From the NCBI GenBank assembly GCA_900770865.1, contig CAAGLU010000195.1:1-7987 (forward strand): a DNA stretch of 7,987 nt. Direction: 5' to 3'. Position 1 is the first letter of the stretch. The number at the start of each line of letters is the position of its first letter. The notes below the pieces were generated by a model that did no database searches, was not told the origin of the DNA, and worked only from the letters and a program-made list of their open reading frames with translations. The translations under genes and the position numbers were made by a program. This DNA comes from an uncultured Atopobiaceae bacterium. Lineage in GTDB: Bacteria; Actinomycetota; Coriobacteriia; Coriobacteriales; Atopobiaceae. Positions 1 to 4,712 of the stretch are shown piece after piece.

Positions 1-663
1 CTAGGGACGGACCTCGACGACGTCCCAGAGTCGCAGCGCAGTCGGAGCGCCCACGTGCGCTCCGCCACCTCGACCGTGGCCGAGCTCTCGGAGCGCATCT
101 TCCCGGACCTTGCCTGCGCACTGCTCACCGGCCGTATGTCTGCTGCCGAGAAGGACGCGGTCATGGAGGACTTTCGTGCCGGGAAGGTGAACGTGCTGGT
201 CTCAACCACAGTGGTGGAAGTGGGCGTTGACGTGCCCAACGCCACGGTTATGCTCGTGCACGACGCAGACCGCTTTGGACTGGCGACCCTGCACCAGCTG
301 CGCGGCCGCGTGGGTCGTGGCGACTGGCCGGGCGAGGTATGGCTCTCCTGTGCGGCCAAGCAGGGTACGCCGGCGCGCAAGCGCCTCTCGGCACTGGAGC
401 ACACCGCCGACGGCTTCGAGCTGGCACGGCTTGACCTCAAGCTGCGGCGCGAGGGCGAGGTCCTGGGGTATCGCCAGCACGGTGGCATCACGCTGCGCGT
501 GAGTGACCTTGCGGCCGACGAGGATCTTGTGGTGGCCGCACACGAGGACGCACAGGAGATCTTTGCCAAGGACCCCTCCCTTGCCGGCCCGGCCTTGAGG
601 CCCATGGCGCTGGAGGCCAGGGACCGCTTTGGCGCCTATTTCGAGGAGCTGGACAAGGCATGA
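1..663 (+). CDS. recG: ATP-dependent DNA helicase RecG, C-terminal part (5' end outside window)
   Basis: RecG is a cytoplasmic superfamily 2 helicase that regresses stalled replication forks and processes branched DNA. Only the last 220 residues are here; the frame is open from base 1, so the gene starts upstream. The fragment covers the second helicase lobe and the C-terminal RecG region. It shows LTGRM (fragment residues 42–46; LHGRM in many homologues), the motif V segment STTVVEVGVDVPNA (68–81) and motif VI QLRGRVGRG (99–107) with its arginine fingers. These are followed by the DGFELARLDLKLR block typical of the RecG C-terminus. LRREGEVLG replaces the common LRGPGE form, which I recall as usual in actinobacteria. 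The stop codon overlaps the rsmD start as ATGA, so the two are probably translationally coupled. Mfd shares motifs V and VI, but the C-terminal block favours RecG. Confidence 0.95.
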   Translation, partial: LGTDLDDVPESQRSRSAHVRSATSTVAELSERIFPDLACALLTGRMSAAEKDAVMEDFRAGKVNVLVSTTVVEVGVDVPNATVMLVHDADRFGLATLHQLRGRVGRGDWPGEVWLSCAAKQGTPARKRLSALEHTADGFELARLDLKLRREGEVLGYRQHGGITLRVSDLAADEDLVVAAHEDAQEIFAKDPSLAGPALRPMALEARDRFGAYFEELDKA

Positions 664-1244
664 GGGTTGTTGGTGGAAAGTGGGGCGGCGTGCCCCTGGA
701 GTCCCCGGAGGGCCGTGGCGTCACACGTCCCACGACAGACCGCAATCGCGAGGCAATGGCGTCGATGATCCTCTCGGCGCGCGGGCTAAACCTAGAGGGA
801 TCCTCGGTGCTCGACGCATTCGCGGGCTCCGGTGCCATGGGCATCGAGCTGCTCTCGCGCGGGGCTGCTCGCTGCACCTTCATCGACCAGGACGCGCGCG
901 CTGCTGCCCGGGTTCGCCGCAACCTTGCCAAGGTTGGCGCCGAGAAGGACGCCTATGCCGTGCTTCGCGGTGACGCCTGCCAGCTTGCCGAGCGCGGTCG
1001 CATTGCCGGGGCGCCCTTCGACGTCGTCTTTCTCGACCCGCCCTATGCGCTCTTGGCAGGTGTCGTGAGTGCTATGCTCGAACACCTTGTCGCACAGGGC
1101 GCGCTGCGCCCGGGTGCGACCGTGGTCTACGAGCGCTCCGCACAGGCGCCGGGGCTTGACGTGCCGGGGCTCACCCCCGTGCGCACCAAGCGCTATGGCA
1201 TCACCTGCGTGGACCTTCTCGAGAAAGGACAGGATGTTGACTAG
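660..1244 (+). CDS. rsmD: 16S rRNA (guanine966-N2)-methyltransferase RsmD
   Basis: RsmD transfers a methyl group from S-adenosylmethionine to N2 of G966 (E. coli numbering) of 16S rRNA during small-subunit assembly. The 194-residue length is normal. The N-terminus MRVVGGKWGG and RPTTDRNREAM (residues 23–33) match the family start and its R-P-T-x-D-R-x-R-E-A motif. The SAM-binding glycine loop is DAFAGSG (52–58). The catalytic N-methyltransferase motif is DPPY (126–129). The start codon lies in the ATGA overlap with recG. A GAGGAG at 643–648 inside recG is 11 nt upstream, so reinitiation after recG probably contributes. The 3' end overlaps coaD by 11 nt. The recG–rsmD–coaD order is widespread in Gram-positive bacteria. 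Nothing looks damaged. Confidence 0.95.
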   Translation: MRVVGGKWGGVPLESPEGRGVTRPTTDRNREAMASMILSARGLNLEGSSVLDAFAGSGAMGIELLSRGAARCTFIDQDARAAARVRRNLAKVGAEKDAYAVLRGDACQLAERGRIAGAPFDVVFLDPPYALLAGVVSAMLEHLVAQGALRPGATVVYERSAQAPGLDVPGLTPVRTKRYGITCVDLLEKGQDVD

Positions 1245-1746
1245 CGAGCTCTGCACCCACGTGGTGGTGCCCGGCACCTTCGACCCGGTGACTCTGGGCC
1301 ACATGGACGTGATCCGCCGTGCCCGCAAGCTCTTCCCACAGGTGACGGTAGCCGTGGCGGAGTCGCGCCACAAGCGCGGCACGGGCACCGAGTTCACGCT
1401 CGAGGAGCGCGTGGACATGCTCAAGCGCGCCCTGCGCGACGAGAACATGACCGACGGCATCGAGGTGGTGCCGTTCTGCGGCCTTCTCGTTGAGTTCTGC
1501 AAGGAGCGCGGGGCAGGCGGCGTTGTCAAGGGACTGCGTGCCACGACAGACTTCGAGTACGAGCTCCAGCAGGCAGACCTCAACACCTACATGGCACCTG
1601 ACCTTGAGTCCATCTTCGTCATGTCGAGCCCCAAGTACGGCTACGTCTCCTCATCAATCGTGCGCGAGATTGCGGCCATGGGTGGTGACGTGGACTTCCT
1701 CGTGCCGCCGTGCGTGGCCGAGCGGCTCCGTGCGCACTATGCGTGA
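1234..1746 (+). CDS. coaD: Phosphopantetheine adenylyltransferase CoaD
   Basis: CoaD adenylates 4'-phosphopantetheine with ATP to give dephospho-CoA, the penultimate step of coenzyme A synthesis in the cytosol. The protein is 170 residues, slightly longer than the usual ~160 because of a short N-terminal extension before the first strand. The nucleotidyltransferase signature is visible: PGTFDP (13–18) and TLGH (20–23, the T/HxGH motif). Also present are GLRATTDFEYE (100–110) and VSSSIVRE (138–145), which corresponds to the second nucleotide-binding motif. The frame is open far upstream, but ATG 1234 is chosen because AAAGGA (1224–1229) precedes it by 4 nt and homology begins just after. It overlaps the end of rsmD by 11 nt and is likely co-transcribed with recG and rsmD. 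No terminator is visible downstream. Confidence 0.95.
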   Translation: MLTSELCTHVVVPGTFDPVTLGHMDVIRRARKLFPQVTVAVAESRHKRGTGTEFTLEERVDMLKRALRDENMTDGIEVVPFCGLLVEFCKERGAGGVVKGLRATTDFEYELQQADLNTYMAPDLESIFVMSSPKYGYVSSSIVREIAAMGGDVDFLVPPCVAERLRAHYA

Positions 1747-1780
1747 GCTTTGGCTCGTTTAGGGACTTGCGTTGCTTTTC

Positions 1781-1789
1781 TGCTACCAT
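1781..1789 (+). promoter_or_regulatory. Candidate extended −10 promoter for the coiled-coil gene
   Basis: TGCTACCAT matches an extended −10 element (TGn followed by TAnnAT) in the AT-richer part of the coaD downstream gap. No convincing −35 lies 16–18 nt upstream; a TTGCGT at 1767–1772 is too close. An alternative pairing is TTGCTT (1772–1777) with TGATAT (1795–1800) at 17 nt spacing. Initiation at either would give a leader of about 55–65 nt containing the stem-loop at 1805–1831. Confidence 0.4.
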
Positions 1790-1804
1790 CGATGTGATAT
1801 GCCC

Positions 1805-1831
1805 CTCGGGCAGCGCGCGGGAACGCCCGAG
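1805..1831 (+). other. Leader stem-loop upstream of the coiled-coil gene
   Basis: CTCGGGC (1805–1811) and GCCCGAG (1825–1831) form a perfect 7-bp stem around a 13-nt GC-rich loop. No T-run follows, so it is not an intrinsic terminator. It ends 16 nt before the Shine-Dalgarno sequence, so it would lie in the 5' untranslated leader if the candidate promoter is real. A role in mRNA stability or translation is possible but not shown. Confidence 0.45.
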
Positions 1832-1847
1832 CAGTGGCCCATACTCG

Positions 1848-1854
1848 AAAGGAG
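1848..1854 (+). promoter_or_regulatory. Ribosome binding site fixing the ATG 1861 start
   Basis: AAAGGAG lies 6 nt before ATG 1861. It rules against the in-frame GTG at 1834, which has no comparable site and would place nine extra residues before the family-like N-terminus. Confidence 0.8.
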
Positions 1855-1860
1855 ACCTGG

Positions 1861-2358
1861 ATGCAGCCGGGTGAGGAAATAGAGAGCCTGGTCGACGAGC
1901 TCGAGCAGCTAGTGAACGAGGCGAAGTCCCCGCTTACCGGCGGCGGCCAGAAGAAGATCGTCGACGCCCAGGATGTGTACGAGATTCTCGACGAGATCCG
2001 CAGGGTCTTCCCACAGGAGTTCCAGGATGCGCGCCGCATCCTCAAGGAGGAGCAGGAGACGCTCGATCGTGCGCAGCAGCAGGCAGACAGCATCATTGCC
2101 GATGCCCAGCAGCAGGCTATGATCCTTGCGGGTGACCAGGAGGTTGTCCGTCTCGCCCAGCAGCAGGCCGACAGCATCAAGGACCAGGCGGCCCAGTACG
2201 AGCGCGACACCCGCTACAACGCCGAGGAGTACGCGGACACCGTGCTTGCGCACCTCGAGGAGAACCTCAAGTCGCTCACCAACTCGGTCTCCCGCGTTCG
2301 CCAGACGCTCGACGAGAACTCCGGCCCGCGCAACACCTCGAACAACGTCCCCTGGTAA
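1861..2358 (+). CDS. SepIVA/DivIVA-like coiled-coil protein (probable septum or envelope-growth factor)
   Basis: This 165-residue acidic, glutamine-rich protein has no signal peptide or membrane segment and is probably a cytoplasmic coiled coil. The N-terminus is a short helix (about 5–22), then a P-L-T-G turn (24–27). Next come DVYEILDEIRRVFPQEFQDA (38–57) and a long helix from about 58 to 152. AQQQA occurs at 71, 82 and 99, giving spacings of 11, 17 and 28 residues, consistent with mixed hendecad and heptad coiling. The tail (about 153–165) is disordered and ends in tryptophan. From memory, the D-V-x-E-I/L-x-D/E-I...P-x-E...D-A pattern and the late Y-A-D...L...L-E-E segment match mycobacterial SepIVA (Rv2927c), which is longer (about 240 residues). 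That gene also sits just before a DUF177 gene and near rnc. SepIVA is a septum-associated DivIVA-like protein. Function here is inferred from synteny and remembered motifs. An ATP synthase b-subunit label would be a coiled-coil artefact. Confidence 0.72.
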   Translation: MQPGEEIESLVDELEQLVNEAKSPLTGGGQKKIVDAQDVYEILDEIRRVFPQEFQDARRILKEEQETLDRAQQQADSIIADAQQQAMILAGDQEVVRLAQQQADSIKDQAAQYERDTRYNAEEYADTVLAHLEENLKSLTNSVSRVRQTLDENSGPRNTSNNVPW

Positions 2359-2363
2359 GCGCC

Positions 2364-2981
2364 ATGCAGCCTGTGATTCTTGCGCTGGATGCGCGCCTGG
2401 GCGAGGCAGGTGACACCCTGCCCCTGAAGGGCCACCTCGACGAGACGTCCTACACCCTCGGCGAGCGCGAGTTCTCGCTGCCCTCCGGCATCGACTACGA
2501 CCTCATGCTCACCAACGCCGGCGAGGGCATCCTCGCCACGGGCATCCTCACCACGCACGTGGTGGGCACCTGCGACCGCTGCCTCAGCCCGGCGGAGTTC
2601 GACGTGAGCGGCGAGGTCGACGAGTACTACCTCTTCGAGGAGCCCGAGGAAACGGGCGACGACGATGACGACGAGCTGGACTTCTCGCTCGTCTCGGCCG
2701 ACAACACCATCGACCTTTCGGGCGCGCTTCTCTCGACCCTTGTCATGGAGACGCCCTTTGTTGTGCTGTGCCGTCCGGACTGCAAGGGCCTCTGTCCCGT
2801 CTGCGGCGCCAACCTCAACGAGGAGGACTGCGGCCACGCCGCCCAGATCGAGGAGGACCGCCTCAAGGCAAGCCCGTTCGCGGTTCTCGCTTCGCTCGAC
2901 CTGGACCACGACGAGGACGGCAACGGTGATGCACCCGCTCCCGGCGAGCAGCCCCAAGACGACAAACCGGACGCGGAGTGA
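2364..2981 (+). CDS. yceD: DUF177 (YceD-family) cysteine-rich protein
   Basis: The DUF177/YceD family is almost always encoded beside rpmF. Work on bacterial and plastid members links it to 23S rRNA or large-subunit assembly, but its biochemical role is not settled. The 205-residue protein shows the family hallmarks: CDRC (70–73), and PFVVLCRPDCKGLCPVCGAN (131–150) followed by C156-G-H158. These cysteines suggest a metal site. An acidic run between the cysteine groups (EEPEETGDDDDDELD, 92–106) and an acidic, disordered tail of about 25 residues make it strongly anionic. ATG 2364 lies 5 nt after the stop of the coiled-coil gene. No good Shine-Dalgarno sequence precedes it, so translation is probably coupled to the upstream gene. 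The next gene is rpmF, as expected. Confidence 0.92.
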   Translation: MQPVILALDARLGEAGDTLPLKGHLDETSYTLGEREFSLPSGIDYDLMLTNAGEGILATGILTTHVVGTCDRCLSPAEFDVSGEVDEYYLFEEPEETGDDDDDELDFSLVSADNTIDLSGALLSTLVMETPFVVLCRPDCKGLCPVCGANLNEEDCGHAAQIEEDRLKASPFAVLASLDLDHDEDGNGDAPAPGEQPQDDKPDAE

Positions 2982-3017
2982 AGATATTGCCGCATCTGGC
3001 GCATATGCCCAATTGCG

Positions 3018-3026
3018 TGGTATAGT
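3018..3026 (+). promoter_or_regulatory. rpmF: Candidate extended −10 promoter for rpmF
   Basis: TGGTATAGT is a good extended −10 (TGn plus TATAGT, 5 of 6 to consensus). The region between the DUF177 stop and rpmF is visibly richer in A+T than its surroundings. The −35 is weak (CTGGCG or TGGCGC near 2996–3002, 18–19 nt spacing). A competing reading is TTGCGT (3013–3018) with CATGAT (3035–3040) at 16 nt. Transcription would begin near 3033, giving a leader of about 70 nt. Confidence 0.55.
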
Positions 3027-3056
3027 CATCTACGCATGATTTTTGGTCAAGTTGCC

Positions 3057-3079
3057 CCGCGTCTCCACGAGGGGCGCGG
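3057..3079 (+). other. Hairpin in the rpmF leader
   Basis: CCGCGTCTC (3057–3065) can pair with GGGGCGCGG (3071–3079) as a 9-bp stem with two G·U pairs and a CACGA loop. It lies between the candidate promoter and the Shine-Dalgarno sequence at 3091–3096. No T-run follows, so it is not a terminator. It could be a stability element or a site for ribosomal-protein feedback, but there is no direct evidence. Confidence 0.45.
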
Positions 3080-3102
3080 TGTAAGAGCAAGAGAGGTTCA
3101 AG

Positions 3103-3282
3103 ATGGCAGTTCCTAAGCAGAAAAAGGGCCGTGGAGCCACGCACACCCGTCGTTCGGCCAACAGCAAGGTCGCCACTCCGGCCCGTTCCGTGTGCCCGCG
3201 TTGCGGAGCTCCCAAGCTCCCGCACCACGTGTGCCCCAACTGCGGCTACTACAAGGACCGCGAGGTCGTTGTCACCGAGTAG
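3103..3282 (+). CDS. rpmF: 50S ribosomal protein L32 (zinc-ribbon form)
   Basis: L32 is a small basic protein of the large ribosomal subunit. This 59-residue product begins with the family signature MAVPKQKKGR. It continues through a basic extension (R-R-S near 16–18) into a four-cysteine zinc ribbon, C31-P-R-C34 and C44-P-N-C47-G-Y-Y, and ends REVVVTE. All four cysteines are present, so this is the zinc-binding (C+) form rather than the zinc-independent paralogue some bacteria make under zinc starvation. GAGAGG (3091–3096) sits 6 nt before the ATG. It lies downstream of the DUF177 gene, separated by a 121-nt gap with its own candidate promoter, and is followed 23 nt later by an intrinsic terminator. 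A short monocistronic rpmF message is therefore likely alongside any read-through transcript from upstream. Confidence 0.97.
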   Translation: MAVPKQKKGRGATHTRRSANSKVATPARSVCPRCGAPKLPHHVCPNCGYYKDREVVVTE

Positions 3283-3305
3283 CCCCATGCCTGCAACATG
3301 GCCTG

Positions 3306-3341
3306 GGAGGTCGGTCCCTTCTGGGGTCGGCCTCCTTTTTT
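3306..3341 (+). terminator. Rho-independent terminator after rpmF
   Basis: GGAGGTCGGTCCC (3306–3318) pairs with GGGGTCGGCCTCC (3323–3335) as a 13-bp stem with three G·U pairs and a TTCT loop, followed directly by TTTTTT (3336–3341). Position and form fit a strong intrinsic terminator ending the rpmF transcript, 24 nt after its stop codon. Confidence 0.92.
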
Positions 3342-3381
3342 AATCTTGCGCGCGAGCGCCCACAGCGATCTTGGAGGATAG

Positions 3382-4371
3382 ATGACTACCATCTGCGTTG
3401 ACGTCATGGGCTCCGACCGCGAGCCTTCCGTGCTGCTCGAAGGGGTTGCCAAGGCGCTTGAGCTCGATCCCGAGCTCAAGGTTCTTGTGGCAGGCGACGC
3501 CTCTGTGGTCGAGCCCTTCGCGCGCAGTCACGAACGCGCAGAGGCCCTCGTGACCACCGAGGTCATCGCCATGGACGAGCATCCCGCCTCCGCCGTGCGC
3601 AAGAAGAAGGATTCGAGCATCGTGCGCGCCGCCTCCGCGGTGCGCGCCGGCCAGGCGGACGGCCTCTTCTCGGCCGGTTCCACCGGTGCCGTGCTCACGG
3701 CCGCAACCTTTGGCATCGGGCGTATCAAGGGCATCCGCCGCCCGGCGCTCACGCTTGCTGCCCCCGGCATCTCGGGCAAGAAGACGGTCCTTCTCGACTG
3801 TGGTGCCAACGCAGATGTCCAGCCCGATGTGATCGTGCAGTTTGCGCACATGGGCCGTGCCTATGCGCAGGTGGTCCTTGGTGTCGAGGAGCCCCGTGTG
3901 GCGCTTCTCTGCAACGGTTCGGAGGACACCAAGGGCTCCGAGCTCGCGCTGTCCTACCACAAGGCGCTTGCGGAGGGCAACTGCGGCTTTGTGGGCAACG
4001 CCGAGGGCACAGACCTTCTTGCGGGCACCTTTGACGTGATTGTGGCAGATGGCTTCACGGGCAACGTCGCCCTGAAGACCATCGAGGGCACGGCAAAGTT
4101 CATCGTGTCGCGCGTCAAGGCCGCGGCGGGGGAGTCCAAGCGCGCGGGCCTGGGCGCCCTCATGCTCAAGCCGGCGCTCAAGACTGTTGCGGGCGAGCTC
4201 TCTGGCGACGAGATGGGCGGCGCCGTCCTTCTCGGCCTGCGCGCGCCCGTGGTCAAGGGCCATGGCAGCACCAGCGCCGAGGCCGTAGCCAGCGGCACGC
4301 TTGCCTGCGCCCGCGCCGCCCGCGGACAGCTCTGCGAACGTATTGCCAAGGCCTGCGAGAAGTCCGAGTAA
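3382..4371 (+). CDS. plsX: Phosphate acyltransferase PlsX
   Basis: PlsX converts acyl-ACP and phosphate to acyl-phosphate, the acyl donor for PlsY at the start of phospholipid synthesis; it acts as a soluble or peripheral membrane enzyme. The 329-residue length is typical. Family motifs in order are VDVMGSD (6–12), RKKKDSS (73–79), SAGSTGA (97–103, usually SAGNTGA), GIRRPAL (117–123), DCGAN (139–143), EDTKGSEL (181–188, usually EETKGNEL) and DGFTGN (223–228). GGAGG (3373–3377) lies 4 nt before the ATG. It follows the rpmF terminator by 40 nt, in which I see no good promoter, and precedes acpP, whose acylated product is its substrate. The small departures from consensus do not suggest loss of function. 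Confidence 0.96.
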   Translation: MTTICVDVMGSDREPSVLLEGVAKALELDPELKVLVAGDASVVEPFARSHERAEALVTTEVIAMDEHPASAVRKKKDSSIVRAASAVRAGQADGLFSAGSTGAVLTAATFGIGRIKGIRRPALTLAAPGISGKKTVLLDCGANADVQPDVIVQFAHMGRAYAQVVLGVEEPRVALLCNGSEDTKGSELALSYHKALAEGNCGFVGNAEGTDLLAGTFDVIVADGFTGNVALKTIEGTAKFIVSRVKAAAGESKRAGLGALMLKPALKTVAGELSGDEMGGAVLLGLRAPVVKGHGSTSAEAVASGTLACARAARGQLCERIAKACEKSE

Positions 4372-4375
4372 CGGG

Positions 4376-4381
4376 TACCAT
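4376..4381 (+). promoter_or_regulatory. Weak candidate −10 upstream of acpP
   Basis: TACCAT, the same hexamer as in the candidate promoter at 1784–1789, begins 4 nt after the plsX stop. A CTGCGA at 4353–4358 could be a −35 with 17 nt spacing, but matches only half the consensus and there is no TG extension. The evidence is position and similarity only. Confidence 0.22.
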
Positions 4382-4390
4382 AAGCTCGTG

Positions 4391-4415
4391 TGCGCGGTGC
4401 CAGGCGGCCCGCGCG
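4391..4415 (+). other. GC-rich hairpin between plsX and acpP
   Basis: GCGCGG (4392–4397) pairs with CCGCGC (4409–4414). Past a bulged T, GCC (4399–4401) pairs with GGC (4406–4408) around a 4-nt AGGC loop; a T·G pair can extend the base. No T-run follows, so it is unlikely to be an intrinsic terminator. It may protect or delimit the highly expressed acpP message. Confidence 0.5.
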
Positions 4416-4447
4416 AACCGGCAACGTCAATCCGCTAGGAGGAACCC

Positions 4448-4687
4448 ATGGACCATGACGCCATTCTCGAGAAGGTCATCTCGGTTGTGAACGACACCCT
4501 CGAGGTCCCCGCAGACGTCGAGCTCACCGAGGAGACCGCCTTCAAGGACCTCGGCGCAGACTCCTTCGACCTGCTCGAGCTGGTCACAGCCCTCGAGGAC
4601 GAGTTCGACCTCACCTTTGACGACGAGGCCCTCGAGAAGATCGCCACCGTGGGCGACGCCGTGAGCGCCATCGAGGCCGCTCAATAA
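4448..4687 (+). CDS. acpP: Acyl carrier protein AcpP
   Basis: AcpP carries growing acyl chains on a phosphopantetheine arm during type II fatty acid synthesis. The 79-residue, strongly acidic protein has the expected four-helix pattern. The attachment serine is S39 in GADSFD (36–41); most homologues have D-S-L, here D-S-F. The following helix (LLELVTALEDEFDLTFDD) fits the recognition helix II and the segment after it. AGGAGG (4437–4442) is 5 nt before the ATG, a near-ideal site matching the high expression usual for ACP. It sits between plsX, which uses acyl-ACP, and rnc, 25 nt downstream. CoaD in the same window helps make the CoA that donates its prosthetic group. The gene is too typical in sequence and place to be a polyketide carrier protein. 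Confidence 0.95.
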   Translation: MDHDAILEKVISVVNDTLEVPADVELTEETAFKDLGADSFDLLELVTALEDEFDLTFDDEALEKIATVGDAVSAIEAAQ

Positions 4688-4695
4688 GCTTTTGT

Positions 4696-4701
4696 AAGGA
4701 G
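4696..4701 (+). promoter_or_regulatory. Ribosome binding site for the rnc TTG start
   Basis: AAGGAG lies 11 nt before TTG 4713, a longer spacing than usual. Part of it is inside the 10-bp palindrome GAGAGCTCTC (4699–4708). The nearby ATG at 4723 is out of frame; the next in-frame start, GTG 4740, has no site of its own. Confidence 0.6.
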
Positions 4702-4712
4702 AGCTCTCTCAC

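Noticed and set aside
1069..1233. 55-codon upstream extension of the coaD frame
   Set aside because: The extension lies inside rsmD, its translation is unlike any CoaD N-terminus, and ATG 1234 has its own ribosome binding site.
792..1586. 264-codon minus-strand frame across rsmD and coaD
   Set aside because: It spans two well-identified genes on the other strand and has low-complexity composition typical of a shadow frame.
1805..1831. Leader stem-loop as a terminator for coaD
   Set aside because: There is no T-run after the stem, and it lies downstream of the candidate promoter for the next gene.
1834..1860. GTG start nine codons upstream for the coiled-coil protein
   Set aside because: It would put the clear AAAGGAG site inside the coding region, and it overlaps the right edge of the leader region with no site of its own.
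3340..4263. 307-codon minus-strand frame opposite plsX
   Set aside because: It is an antisense shadow of plsX, rich in Ala, Gly, His and Arg, with no domain signature; it would also run through the terminator T-run.
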